From an uncultured Gammaproteobacteria bacterium (lineage in GTDB: Bacteria > Pseudomonadota > Gammaproteobacteria > Ga0077536): 5,287 bases of DNA. Shown one piece after another: positions 1 to 5,287 of this stretch. The stretch covers positions 1 through 5,287 of the forward strand of contig CAIPNE010000832.1 in assembly GCA_903866355.1 (NCBI GenBank), read 5' to 3'. Within the stretch, counting starts at the first letter, position 1. Each line of letters starts with the position of its first letter. A program made the position numbers and the translations under genes. The notes under the pieces are model-generated. The model worked only from the letters and a program-made list of their open reading frames with translations, was not told the DNA's origin and made no database searches.

Positions 1-1748
1 CCAGTCTGGAAAGTGCACTCGTGACGCTCGCCTTCGACGCGCGCCGCGGCCTACAGCAACTTGTCGCGAAGGGCTGGTGTGCGCTGGCCCGGCAGGCCAC
101 TTTGGTGAGTCCCGAGGCGTCGGTGCGCGAAGAATTTCTGGACCTGAATCTGGCACAAAACGCGGCGGTTCAAAGCGTGTTGGCGGATCTGCATCGCTAC
201 ACCACGTGGTTGTTGCAAGGGGTGACTGGCAGTGGGAAAACTGAGGTTTACCTGCATTTGGCCAGATCGGCCTGTGCGCTGGGCCGTCAAACGCTGGTGT
301 TAATTCCTGAAATTGGCCTTTCGGATCAATTGGTGCAGCGGTTCTATCGGCGCTTCGGCGGGGCCGCAGCGGTGCTGCATTCCGAATTAAGTGACCGCGA
401 GCGCGAGCTGGTCTGGGAGCGTTGTCGCAGCGGCCAGATCCGAGTGTTGCTGGGTACCCGTTCTGCGGTCTGGGCACAACTGCCCGATTTGGGCCTGATC
501 ATTGTTGATGAAGAACATGACCCTTCCTTCAAACAGCAGGAGGGATTTCGTTACAGCGCGCGGGATGTGGCGGTGATGCGCGCGCGCAACGCCGAGATTC
601 CCATCGTGCTGGGATCGGCCACGCCGTCCCTTGAAAGCGAATTCAACGCCGCGTGCGGAAAATACCGCCGATTGTCTTTGCCACAGCGTGCCGCCGGTGC
701 AGCTGTGCCCAGCCTCCGCGGTGTGGATGTGCGTGGTTTAGTGCTGATAGGTGGTCTTGGCGAGACCTTGTGCCGGGCGATGGATGAGTGCCTAGCCCGC
801 GGCGAACAGGTGCTGTTGTTTTTGAACCGGCGCGGTTATGCGCCGCTGTTGATGTGTCATGCCTGTGGCTGGATCGCACGCTGCTCCCGCTGCGATGCGC
901 GCCTGGTGATACATCGAGAAAACGAACGTTTGAGTTGTCATCACTGTGGGGGGACACAATCTTTGGCACGGGTGCGCGATGGTTGTTGCAAGGAACAGGC
1001 GCTGATCACCTTCGGTTTGGGTACCGAACAAGTAGAAGATGCACTCCGCCAACGCTTCCCCGCCCGGCGAATCCTGCGCGTGGATCGCGACAGCATGCGC
1101 AAGAAGGGCCAGCTAGAGGCTGCCTATCGCGCGGTGAGGGCGGGTGAGGTCGACATTTTGTTGGGCACGCAAATGTTGGCAAAAGGGCATGACTTTCCAG
1201 AAGTGACCCTGGTCGGTGTGGTGGACGCCGACAGCCGCTTGTTTGCGACCGATTTTCGGGCGGCCGAGCGCTTTGCCCAAACTATCGTTCAGGTCGCTGG
1301 GCGGGCTGGGCGGGGCCGCAAGCCGGGCACGGTGCTGGTACAGACGCATCATCCCGACAATCCGCTGCTGCAAAGCGCGCTCAAACACCATTACGACAGT
1401 TTTGTTGAGGCCGCCTTGGCCGAACGGGCTGAAGCCAAATTACCGCCGTACGCCGCTTTGGCAGTGGTGCGGGCAGAGGCCGCGAATCAGCAGTTTCCCA
1501 CCGAGTTTCTCACGGGTCTACGCCGCTTGCTGCAACTCAAAGTCCCTGCAGAGGTCACCCTCGCGGGGCCTGTGCCCGCGCCTATGGAACGTAAAGCCGG
1601 CCGGTATCGCGCCGCGCTACTGATCAGCGCTGAGCGCCGCACCGCGCTAGCCCTGGCGCTGCGGGAAATTCAACCTGCGATCGAGCAGCTACCACAGCGC
1701 GCTCGCGTGCGTTGGCATGTCGATGTGGACCCTCAGGAAGCGAGCTGA
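1..1748 (+). CDS. priA: Primosomal protein N' (replication restart helicase PriA), 5'-truncated by the window edge
   Basis: PriA is a superfamily 2 DNA helicase that recognises stalled or repaired forks and reloads the replisome through PriB/DnaT/DnaC. The frame is open from base 3 with no stop, so the GTG at 21 is internal; about 157 N-terminal residues (the 3'-end-binding domain) lie outside, judging by the E. coli length of 732. Counting from that GTG as residue 1: Walker A GVTGSGKT at 67-74, DEEHD box at 163-167 followed by the aromatic-rich loop, GSATPS at 198-203, Zn-binding insert with CHAC (279-282), CSRC (288-291) and CHHC (306-309), GTQMLAKGHDFP at 382-393, QVAGRAGR at 424-431, and the C-terminal domain with GPVPAPMERKAGRYR at 516-530. 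The last Zn pair is abnormal: an adjacent Cys-Cys (322-323) stands where CxxC is expected. The gene ends at TGA 1746-1748. The identity is secure; only the 5' end is missing. Confidence 0.97.
   Translation, partial: SLESALVTLAFDARRGLQQLVAKGWCALARQATLVSPEASVREEFLDLNLAQNAAVQSVLADLHRYTTWLLQGVTGSGKTEVYLHLARSACALGRQTLVLIPEIGLSDQLVQRFYRRFGGAAAVLHSELSDRERELVWERCRSGQIRVLLGTRSAVWAQLPDLGLIIVDEEHDPSFKQQEGFRYSARDVAVMRARNAEIPIVLGSATPSLESEFNAACGKYRRLSLPQRAAGAAVPSLRGVDVRGLVLIGGLGETLCRAMDECLARGEQVLLFLNRRGYAPLLMCHACGWIARCSRCDARLVIHRENERLSCHHCGGTQSLARVRDGCCKEQALITFGLGTEQVEDALRQRFPARRILRVDRDSMRKKGQLEAAYRAVRAGEVDILLGTQMLAKGHDFPEVTLVGVVDADSRLFATDFRAAERFAQTIVQVAGRAGRGRKPGTVLVQTHHPDNPLLQSALKHHYDSFVEAALAERAEAKLPPYAALAVVRAEAANQQFPTEFLTGLRRLLQLKVPAEVTLAGPVPAPMERKAGRYRAALLISAERRTALALALREIQPAIEQLPQRARVRWHVDVDPQEAS
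219..242 (+). other. Walker A (P-loop) of PriA
   Basis: These codons encode GVTGSGKT, the ATP-binding loop of the helicase core. Its lysine corresponds to the E. coli PriA Walker A lysine (K230 as I recall the numbering), which fixes the offset used to estimate the missing N-terminus. Confidence 0.9.
855..989 (+). other. PriA zinc-binding insert with a non-canonical last cysteine pair
   Basis: The family has four Cys pairs (CxxC x4) binding two zinc ions, needed for primosome assembly. Here three pairs are intact (CHAC, CSRC, CHHC). In the fourth the sequence reads RDGCC, so one cysteine of the usual CxxC is out of register by two or three residues. The codons GAT GGT TGT TGC at 978-989 were read directly. 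An Asp or the neighbouring Cys might replace the ligand. Confidence 0.75.
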
Positions 1749-2017
1749 CACGGGCGCTATTTAACCCGCGACCCATCACGCCGCGGCATTTTGCTGCCAT
1801 GGCCAGCAGCGCAACGGCACTTCTCGCCTATCACCCGGGCGGTGAGGTAATGCCCTACTTCTATATATGGGCGACTAATGGCGCGCCAGCGAAAAGGCTG
1901 TTCGTGCCCGAACGACGCAATTTCGCGAACGGTCAGGGAGTGGGGTGCGGCGCCCGTGGAGGATTGTCGTCGCGTTCTTTAGAGAATTTGCGCCGCCCCT
2001 GCCGACCGACGTGTAAA
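1749..2017 (+). other. priA-argS intergenic region, no gene seen
   Basis: No convincing gene lies here. The argS frame happens to stay open upstream to an ATG inside priA, but that reading resembles no ArgS N-terminus. The stretch includes small hairpins without T-tracts, for example TGCTG/CAGCA around CCATGG near 1793-1809 and GTTCG/CGAAC near 1899-1912, and an AT-rich TATATA at 1862-1867. I see no clear intrinsic terminator for priA. The length suggests argS has its own promoter. Confidence 0.5.
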
Positions 2018-2019
2018 AT
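2014..2019 (+). promoter_or_regulatory. Possible -10 element for argS
   Basis: TAAAAT sits in the context GTGTAAAATG, matching five of six bases of the sigma-70 -10 consensus. No good -35 is present: TTTGCG at 1987-1992 is 21 bases away. If it is a real -10, transcription would start around 2025, downstream of the ATG at 2018, and translation would have to begin at the TTG at 2051. Confidence 0.3.
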
Positions 2020-3790
2020 GTCGACCTCCTTTGACAGCGACACCCCCTCCTTGAAAGATCAAATACACGCTCTGCTGGCCGACCGCGTTCGGGTTTTAAG
2101 TACGAGCGGCGCATTGCCGCCGGGCGAACCCCCTATTTTTGTGGTCGAGCCGCCGCGCAATCCGGCGCACGGTGATTTCAGCGCTAACCTTCCCATGGTG
2201 CTTGCCCGTGGCGCTAAACGTGCGCCGATGGTGGTGGCAGCGCAGTTGATGGAGGGCCTGGAACTGCCCAGCTTCGTGGCCGGGGTTGAAATTCTGCCAC
2301 CGGGTTTTATCAATTTTCGCATCAAGCCCGCCGCGGTATTGGATGTACTGCTGGAGATCCTCCAGGCTGACGCAGGCTACGGCCAATCAAATATTCACGC
2401 GGGGCAGTCGATCCAGATTGAATTTGTGTCGGCCAATCCCACAGGACCACTCCATGTGGGCCACGGACGTGGGGCGGCTTACGGGAGTGCGCTGGCGCGC
2501 TTATTGCGGGCGGTGGGTTGCGAGGTCCAGACCGAGTACTACGTCAACGATGCGGGTCGCCAGATGGATATTCTGGCGCTCAGCGTGTGGCTGCGCTATT
2601 TGGAGATTTTTGGCACCGCGCCCGCGTTACCAGAGAACGCCTATCGAGGCGCTTACATTCTGGATATTGCCGCGGCGTTGCGCGACCAGCATGGTGCTCG
2701 ATTCGTGCCCGTCGAACCCTTGGCGTTGCCAGAAAATGCCGAGCCCGAAGCCCGCCTTGATGCCGCGATTGCGTACTGCCGAGCGCAGCTGGGGGAAGAC
2801 CAATACGCTGAAATACATGGTCACGCGTGTGCGGCTATTCTGTCGGGAATTCGCGAAGATTTAGCGGCGTTCGGCGTGCATTTCGACCGTTGGTATTCCG
2901 AGCGTAGCCTCATCGGCAGCGGACAACTGCAGGACGCCTTGGACGAATTACGTCGACGTGGCTTTATCGAGACGCGTGACGGGGCCCAGTGGTTTGCGTC
3001 GAGCCGGTTCGGCGACGAAAAAGACCGGGTGGTTGTGCGCGAAAACGGCGCGGCAACCTATTTCGCCACAGACATTGCTTATCACACCGAAAAAATGGCC
3101 CGCGGATTCACCGGTCTCATCAACATTTGGGGCGCCGATCATCACGGCTATATCCCACGTGTCAAAGCGGCTTTGAGCGCGCTGGGACTGGATGCCGAAC
3201 GCTTGCAGGTGTTGCTCGTGCAGTTCGCCACGCTTTATCGCCAAGGCGAACGCGTGCAAATGTCTACCCGCTCGGGCGAATTTGTCACTCTGCGCGAGCT
3301 TCTAGAAGAAGTAGGGCCAGACGCCGGGCGTTTTTTCTACCTGATGCGACGTTCAGAGCAGCATCTGGACTTCGATCTCGACCTCGCTAAATCACAGAGC
3401 CAAGACAACCCGGTTTACTACCTACAGTACGCTCATGCCCGGATTTGCAGCGTGTTGCGTCAAGCTAGCCAACAACAGCTGGGCTTCGATGAGGCTCGCG
3501 GGCTACGCGAGCGGGAGCTGCTCAGCGAGAAAAAAGAACACGCGCTGGTGACGTTGGCGGGGCGCTTCACACAGGTTGTCGCCAGCGCCGCGCGTGAGCG
3601 TGAACCACATCAGGTAGCCAATTATCTGCGCGAACTCGCGATGGAATTTCACGGGTATTACAACGCCCACAAAATTCTGGTCCCAGAGGTCGCGTTGCGC
3701 GATGCGCGCTTGGTGTTGTGTACCGCGGTGCGTATCGTGCTGCGGAATGGTCTGGATTTATTGGGGGTGACAGCCCCAGAGGAAATGTAA
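2018..3790 (+). CDS. argS: Arginine--tRNA ligase (ArgRS)
   Basis: Cytosolic class I aminoacyl-tRNA synthetase that attaches arginine to tRNA-Arg with ATP. From the ATG at 2018 it is 590 aa (E. coli about 577). Domains in order: ArgRS-specific N-terminal domain (about 12-105, including HGDFSANLPM and PPGFINF), the HIGH-type motif HVGHG at 146-150 within FVSANPTGPLHVGHGRG, the active-site stretch YYVNDAGRQMD (174-184), WGADHHGY (371-378), MSTRSG (415-420) in the place of KMSKS as in many bacterial ArgRSs, and the C-terminal DALR anticodon-binding domain from YYLQYAHARI (467-476) to the end. Start choice: the ATG gives an 11-residue Ser/Thr/Asp-rich leader, while the TTG at 2051 gives MKDQIHALL, which matches how homologues begin (579 aa). 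Neither has a clear Shine-Dalgarno. The stop overlaps the next gene's start. Confidence 0.96.
   Translation: MSTSFDSDTPSLKDQIHALLADRVRVLSTSGALPPGEPPIFVVEPPRNPAHGDFSANLPMVLARGAKRAPMVVAAQLMEGLELPSFVAGVEILPPGFINFRIKPAAVLDVLLEILQADAGYGQSNIHAGQSIQIEFVSANPTGPLHVGHGRGAAYGSALARLLRAVGCEVQTEYYVNDAGRQMDILALSVWLRYLEIFGTAPALPENAYRGAYILDIAAALRDQHGARFVPVEPLALPENAEPEARLDAAIAYCRAQLGEDQYAEIHGHACAAILSGIREDLAAFGVHFDRWYSERSLIGSGQLQDALDELRRRGFIETRDGAQWFASSRFGDEKDRVVVRENGAATYFATDIAYHTEKMARGFTGLINIWGADHHGYIPRVKAALSALGLDAERLQVLLVQFATLYRQGERVQMSTRSGEFVTLRELLEEVGPDAGRFFYLMRRSEQHLDFDLDLAKSQSQDNPVYYLQYAHARICSVLRQASQQQLGFDEARGLRERELLSEKKEHALVTLAGRFTQVVASAAREREPHQVANYLRELAMEFHGYYNAHKILVPEVALRDARLVLCTAVRIVLRNGLDLLGVTAPEEM
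2051..2053 (+). other. argS: Alternative argS start codon (TTG)
   Basis: From this TTG the protein would begin MKDQIHALLADRV. That matches the usual ArgRS N-terminus better than the longer form from the ATG at 2018. The preceding bases (CACCCCCTCC) carry no Shine-Dalgarno, so sequence alone does not decide; homology favours this site. Confidence 0.5.
3780..3783 (+). promoter_or_regulatory. Ribosome binding site of the SPOR gene, inside the argS 3' end
   Basis: AGGA (within AGAGGAAA) lies six bases before the ATG at 3790, good Shine-Dalgarno spacing. It lies in the last codons of argS, and the stop and start overlap as TAATG. This supports translational coupling and fixes the start against in-frame upstream alternatives such as 3718. 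Confidence 0.75.
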
Positions 3791-4413
3791 TGGCACGCGA
3801 TCAGCGACGACGCGAACACCACCAACCTAGCGGTCGCCCGCTGGGTAGCTGGGTTACTTTTGTTTCCGGCCTCCTACTGGGACTGACCGCCGCTGTCATC
3901 GTTTATTTCGCGATGACCGGACGCGCCAAGCAGCCTCAACCCCAAGCTACCCCGGAGGTTGCGTCTAGCAACAACGCTCGCGAGGCTATTCAAAATGCCG
4001 ACGCCGAGGTGTTACCCGCACCTGTGGAGCCAGAGGCGGCGCCCGTTCAGGCCGTGGCACCCAAGCCAGACTTCGATTTTTATCAAGTCTTGCCTGGCAC
4101 CGAAGTCAAAGTGCCGGATAGCGAGCTCGCTAGTCCAACGCCCCCCAGTCGCCCGGCCGAAACCAACGTCACTTTCTTGTTGCAGGTAGGCTCGTATCAG
4201 AAATTTGAAGAGGCCGACCAAGCCAAAGCGCAGTTAGCGCTGCAAGGTATCTCCTCCACAATCCAACGCGTGGTGATTAACGGCCACGATATCTGGTATC
4301 GGGTCCATGTCGGCCCCCTGAAAACTATGCCCGAGGTCCAATCGATGCGGGCCCGTTTGTTAGAGAGCGGGCAGAGGGTGGTGGTTCTCAAAGTGGCTGC
4401 CCGAGCGCAGTAA
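3790..4413 (+). CDS. SPOR-domain membrane protein, FtsN-like
   Basis: A 207-residue bitopic inner-membrane protein, probably binding glycan-stripped peptidoglycan at the septum through its SPOR domain. Visible: a short basic cytoplasmic tail (1-19, with DQRRREHH), one membrane segment (about 22-41, VTFVSGLLLGLTAAVIVYFA), a periplasmic linker rich in Pro, Ala and Glu (about 45-125) containing DFDFYQVLPGTEVKVPD (94-110), a motif typical of the FtsN-type proteins in this locus, and a C-terminal SPOR domain (about 127-203) with FLLQVGSYQKFEEADQAKAQL, IWYRVHVGP and a closing VVVLKV. It is shorter than E. coli FtsN (319 aa). Position after argS matches the SPOR gene in Pseudomonas. Whether it is the true FtsN or a paralogue cannot be told here, so no symbol is given. 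The start at 3790 has a good RBS and overlaps the argS stop. Confidence 0.9.
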   Translation: MARDQRRREHHQPSGRPLGSWVTFVSGLLLGLTAAVIVYFAMTGRAKQPQPQATPEVASSNNAREAIQNADAEVLPAPVEPEAAPVQAVAPKPDFDFYQVLPGTEVKVPDSELASPTPPSRPAETNVTFLLQVGSYQKFEEADQAKAQLALQGISSTIQRVVINGHDIWYRVHVGPLKTMPEVQSMRARLLESGQRVVVLKVAARAQ

Positions 4414-4471
4414 CCCCGAAGGCTAACCACGGTGTTCGCTGCGGCTGGCGCTGCCCACAGCCTCTGCGCTG

Positions 4472-4504
4472 CCATCTCGTTAAATTTTGCAAGCGGTGAG
4501 ATGG
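4472..4504. repeat. 7-bp inverted repeat downstream of the SPOR gene
   Basis: CCATCTC (4472-4478) and GAGATGG (4498-4504) are exact reverse complements around a 19-base loop. It lies about 60 bases after the SPOR stop. The loop holds the T-run, and none follows the stem, so it is a poor intrinsic terminator. It could be an RNA stabilising structure or chance. Confidence 0.4.
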
Positions 4505-4507
4505 TTG

Positions 4508-4516
4508 TTATGCACA
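4508..4516 (+). promoter_or_regulatory. DnaA box (TTATGCACA)
   Basis: TTATGCACA is an exact match to the TTATNCACA DnaA-box consensus on the + strand. It lies about 190 bases left of the DnaA-box pair, with the AT-rich segment between them. A single 9-mer alone would be weak evidence; it gains weight from the cluster. Confidence 0.5.
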
Positions 4517-4570
4517 ATGCGGAGTCGCTCTGCCCGACCAAAGCTGAACTTAGCGAAAGAGGCTCTCTTG

Positions 4571-4640
4571 CTTAGTCGAAATAACTCCCAATCCATTGTT
4601 TTTAATAGATTTTTGTAATTCCGAGCAAAATATGACCATT
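4571..4640. other. AT-rich segment between DnaA boxes
   Basis: Hand count gives 21 G/C of 70 (30 %), and only 5 of 30 at 4591-4620, in a window whose genes are clearly GC-rich. It includes TTGTTTTTAATAG and ATTTTTGTAATT. It could be an easily melted element, or ordinary AT-rich intergenic DNA. No well-spaced -35/-10 pair was found in it. Confidence 0.5.
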
Positions 4641-4698
4641 CCGTGTCAGAGGGTTGATTTGCCGTGCTAGATCGAGGCTCAAACCGTTTTAGACACAG

Positions 4699-4725
4699 AC
4701 TTATCCACAGATTCTGTGCATAAGT
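4699..4725. promoter_or_regulatory. Palindromic pair of head-to-head DnaA boxes
   Basis: The left arm ACTTATCCACAGA (4699-4711) and the right arm TCTGTGCATAAGT (4713-4725) are reverse complements except at one position, around a central T at 4712. The left arm holds TTATCCACA (4701-4709), the strongest DnaA-box sequence. The right arm holds TGTGCATAA (4715-4723), which is TTATGCACA on the - strand. DnaA binding is inferred from the consensus. A run of T follows at 4725-4728, so as RNA this could also form a hairpin terminator for + strand transcripts, though the stem is AT-rich and the T-run short. Confidence 0.6.
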
Positions 4726-4771
4726 TTTGACGCTTCATCTCGCGTGCTGGCGGGTGACCCGGTAGGTGGTG

Positions 4772-4786
4772 GCCCCTGTGCGGGGC
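4772..4786. repeat. Short GC-rich hairpin
   Basis: GCCCC (4772-4776) and GGGGC (4782-4786) form a perfect 5-bp stem around the loop TGTGC. It has no T-run on either side, so I do not call it a terminator. It lies 70 bases beyond the 3' end of the tRNA on the tRNA's strand. Confidence 0.4.
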
Positions 4787-4811
4787 GTGGGGCTGACAGG
4801 AAACTGAGATG

Positions 4812-4849
4812 CTGCGCTGAGGATTCCAGCGTGGCACTGGTGGGCGCAG
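4812..4849 (-). terminator. Possible structured trailer or terminator of the tRNA-Gly transcript
   Basis: Just downstream of the tRNA on the - strand, CTGCGC/GCGCAG (4844-4849 with 4812-4817) can pair, enclosing a second stem CCAG/CTGG (4837-4840 with 4826-4829). Only a short TTT follows several bases later (4801-4803 on the + strand as AAA). It may stop transcription weakly or shape 3' processing. Confidence 0.3.
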
Positions 4850-4855
4850 TTAATT

Positions 4856-4929
4856 TGGAGCGGGTGATGGGAATCGAACCCACGCTATCAGCTTGGGAAG
4901 CTGAAGTTCTGCCATTGAACTACACCCGC
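4856..4929 (-). tRNA. tRNA-Gly, anticodon CCC
   Basis: The full cloverleaf can be folded by hand on the - strand: acceptor GCGGGTG/CACCCGC, D stem GTTC/GAAC with loop AATGGCA containing the GG pair, anticodon stem TCAGC/GCTGA with loop TTCCCAA, a 4-base variable loop, T stem GTGGG/CCCAT (one G-U) with loop TTCGATT, discriminator U, and an encoded CCA. The anticodon is CCC (4895-4897 on the + strand), reading GGG glycine codons. It resembles E. coli glyU in its D arm and anticodon loop. It is 74 nt including CCA, a single gene with its own promoter, convergent to the argS operon. Confidence 0.96.
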
Positions 4930-4942
4930 TGGGGTGTGCCTG

Positions 4943-4970
4943 ATTCTAGCCAGTTGATGGCGCGCAGCAA
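4943..4970 (-). promoter_or_regulatory. Promoter of tRNA-Gly(CCC)
   Basis: On the - strand, TTGCTG (4965-4970) and TAGAAT (4943-4948) form a sigma-70-type -35/-10 pair with a 16-base spacer. The -10 matches the consensus at five of six bases; the -35 is weak. The -10 ends 13 bases before the mature tRNA 5' end, implying a leader of a few bases. The bases after the -10 (CAGGCAC) are GC-rich, as in stringently controlled stable-RNA promoters. Confidence 0.65.
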
Positions 4971-5287
4971 AGCTTGTTGTGACAGAAGGCAGCAATCATC
5001 GGGCTCGCCGACCAGATAGTTTGCGATTGATGCCGTGTGGGTGGCACCTAAGCAGCGGGTGCTTGATAATGTTGGCGCAGATAAGTTAGCCAGATGGCCC
5101 GTTGAATTCTCCCAATTTTGCAACTGCGACAGGTAAACAACCGAATGACCGCGACGTGCCCGATGGTTGTGTTGGTAGATGACGCCGCTGCAGTGAGGTC
5201 TTTCTTCATTCGGGCTACCGCTAATTTGCCCGTAAAATTACTGACCTTTTCCTCTGCGGCGCAAGCCATGCCTTTGCTTTGCGAACA
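4971..5287. other. Right-hand flank, no gene identified
   Basis: Two short - strand frames occur here: 5048-5269 (73 aa, from an ATG with no proper Shine-Dalgarno) and 4920-5123 (67 aa, running through the tRNA promoter into the tRNA). Neither resembles a family I know. On the + strand an ATG at 5268 opens a frame to the window edge, too short to judge (MPLLCE); a TAAAAT at 5233-5238 has no fitting -35. I see no tRNA, terminator or strong repeat here. hslV, expected after the SPOR gene in related genomes, does not start here. Confidence 0.5.

Larger units (their letters stand above)
4414..4855. other. Convergent intergenic region with DnaA-box-like sites, no gene
   Basis: No convincing coding frame occurs between the SPOR gene and the tRNA, which point at each other. 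Contents: the direct repeat GCGCTGCC at 4448-4455 and 4466-4473, an inverted repeat at 4472-4504, a DnaA-box-like 9-mer at 4508-4516, an AT-rich stretch around 4571-4640 (21 G/C of 70 by hand count), a DnaA-box palindrome at 4699-4725, and hairpins at 4772-4786 and 4812-4849. Only one GATC (4670-4673) was noticed between the boxes, so this is not a Dam/SeqA-type cluster. Confidence 0.7.

Noticed and set aside
21..23. GTG at 21 as the start of PriA
   Set aside because: The frame is open upstream to the window edge, and PriA homologues have about 157 more residues before this point.
788..1147. 119-residue + strand frame inside priA
   Set aside because: It is a different-frame shadow of the conserved PriA zinc region; no independent start signal or family resemblance.
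1712..2017. N-terminal extension of ArgS from an ATG at 1712, giving 692 residues
   Set aside because: It overlaps the end of priA, has no resemblance to ArgS N-termini, and the family length fits a start at 2018 or 2051.
3718..3789. Longer SPOR protein starting at 3718 inside argS
   Set aside because: The ATG at 3790 has a well-spaced AGGA and is followed directly by a typical short basic tail and membrane segment; the extra residues would be argS read in another frame.
4750..4867. GCGGGTGA repeated at 4750-4757 and in the tRNA 3' end (4860-4867), as a possible attachment-site duplication
   Set aside because: Eight bases is too short, the flanks do not continue the match, and no integrase or island genes are present.
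4744..5019. A 91-residue + strand frame containing RVMGIEPTLSAWEAEVLPLNYTR
   Set aside because: This is the antisense translation of the tRNA-Gly gene (4856-4929), a well-known source of spurious proteins in databases. The cloverleaf explains the sequence fully.
5141..5213. Inverted repeat CCGAATGA (5141-5148) / TCATTCGG (5206-5213)
   Set aside because: With a 57-base loop in several hundred bases of sequence, an 8-bp match is expected about once by chance.

Overview
The window looks like chromosomal DNA from a gammaproteobacterium with fairly high GC content. The main support is gene order. A primosomal helicase gene (priA, 5' end outside the window), an arginyl-tRNA synthetase gene (argS) and a SPOR-domain gene lie in a row on the + strand. 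From memory, Pseudomonas and relatives have the same order, followed by hslVU. PriA, ArgS and the FtsN-like SPOR protein all read as gammaproteobacterial. No sign of phage, transposon, plasmid or defence genes is visible.

Layout: 1-1748 is the 3' part of priA. 1749-2017 is a non-coding gap with a possible argS promoter at its right end. 2018-3790 is argS. 3790-4413 is a SPOR-domain inner-membrane protein whose ATG overlaps the argS stop by one base, so the two are probably co-transcribed and translationally coupled. 4414-4855 has no gene but is structured: it holds an inverted repeat, a DnaA-box-like 9-mer, a segment of about 30 % GC (4571-4640), and a 27-bp near-perfect palindrome made of two head-to-head DnaA boxes (4699-4725). 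4856-4929 is a tRNA-Gly(CCC) on the - strand with its own promoter at 4943-4970. 4930-5287 holds that promoter and otherwise nothing I can call.

The three protein genes are housekeeping: replication restart, tRNA charging, and a probable peptidoglycan or division-site protein. The tRNA converges on the argS operon, and the DnaA-box region lies between the two convergent units, where no gene needs a promoter. That region is the part most worth a second look. It could be a DnaA-binding or titration locus, an origin-like element, or simply a terminator hairpin that resembles one. I saw no new multi-gene system.
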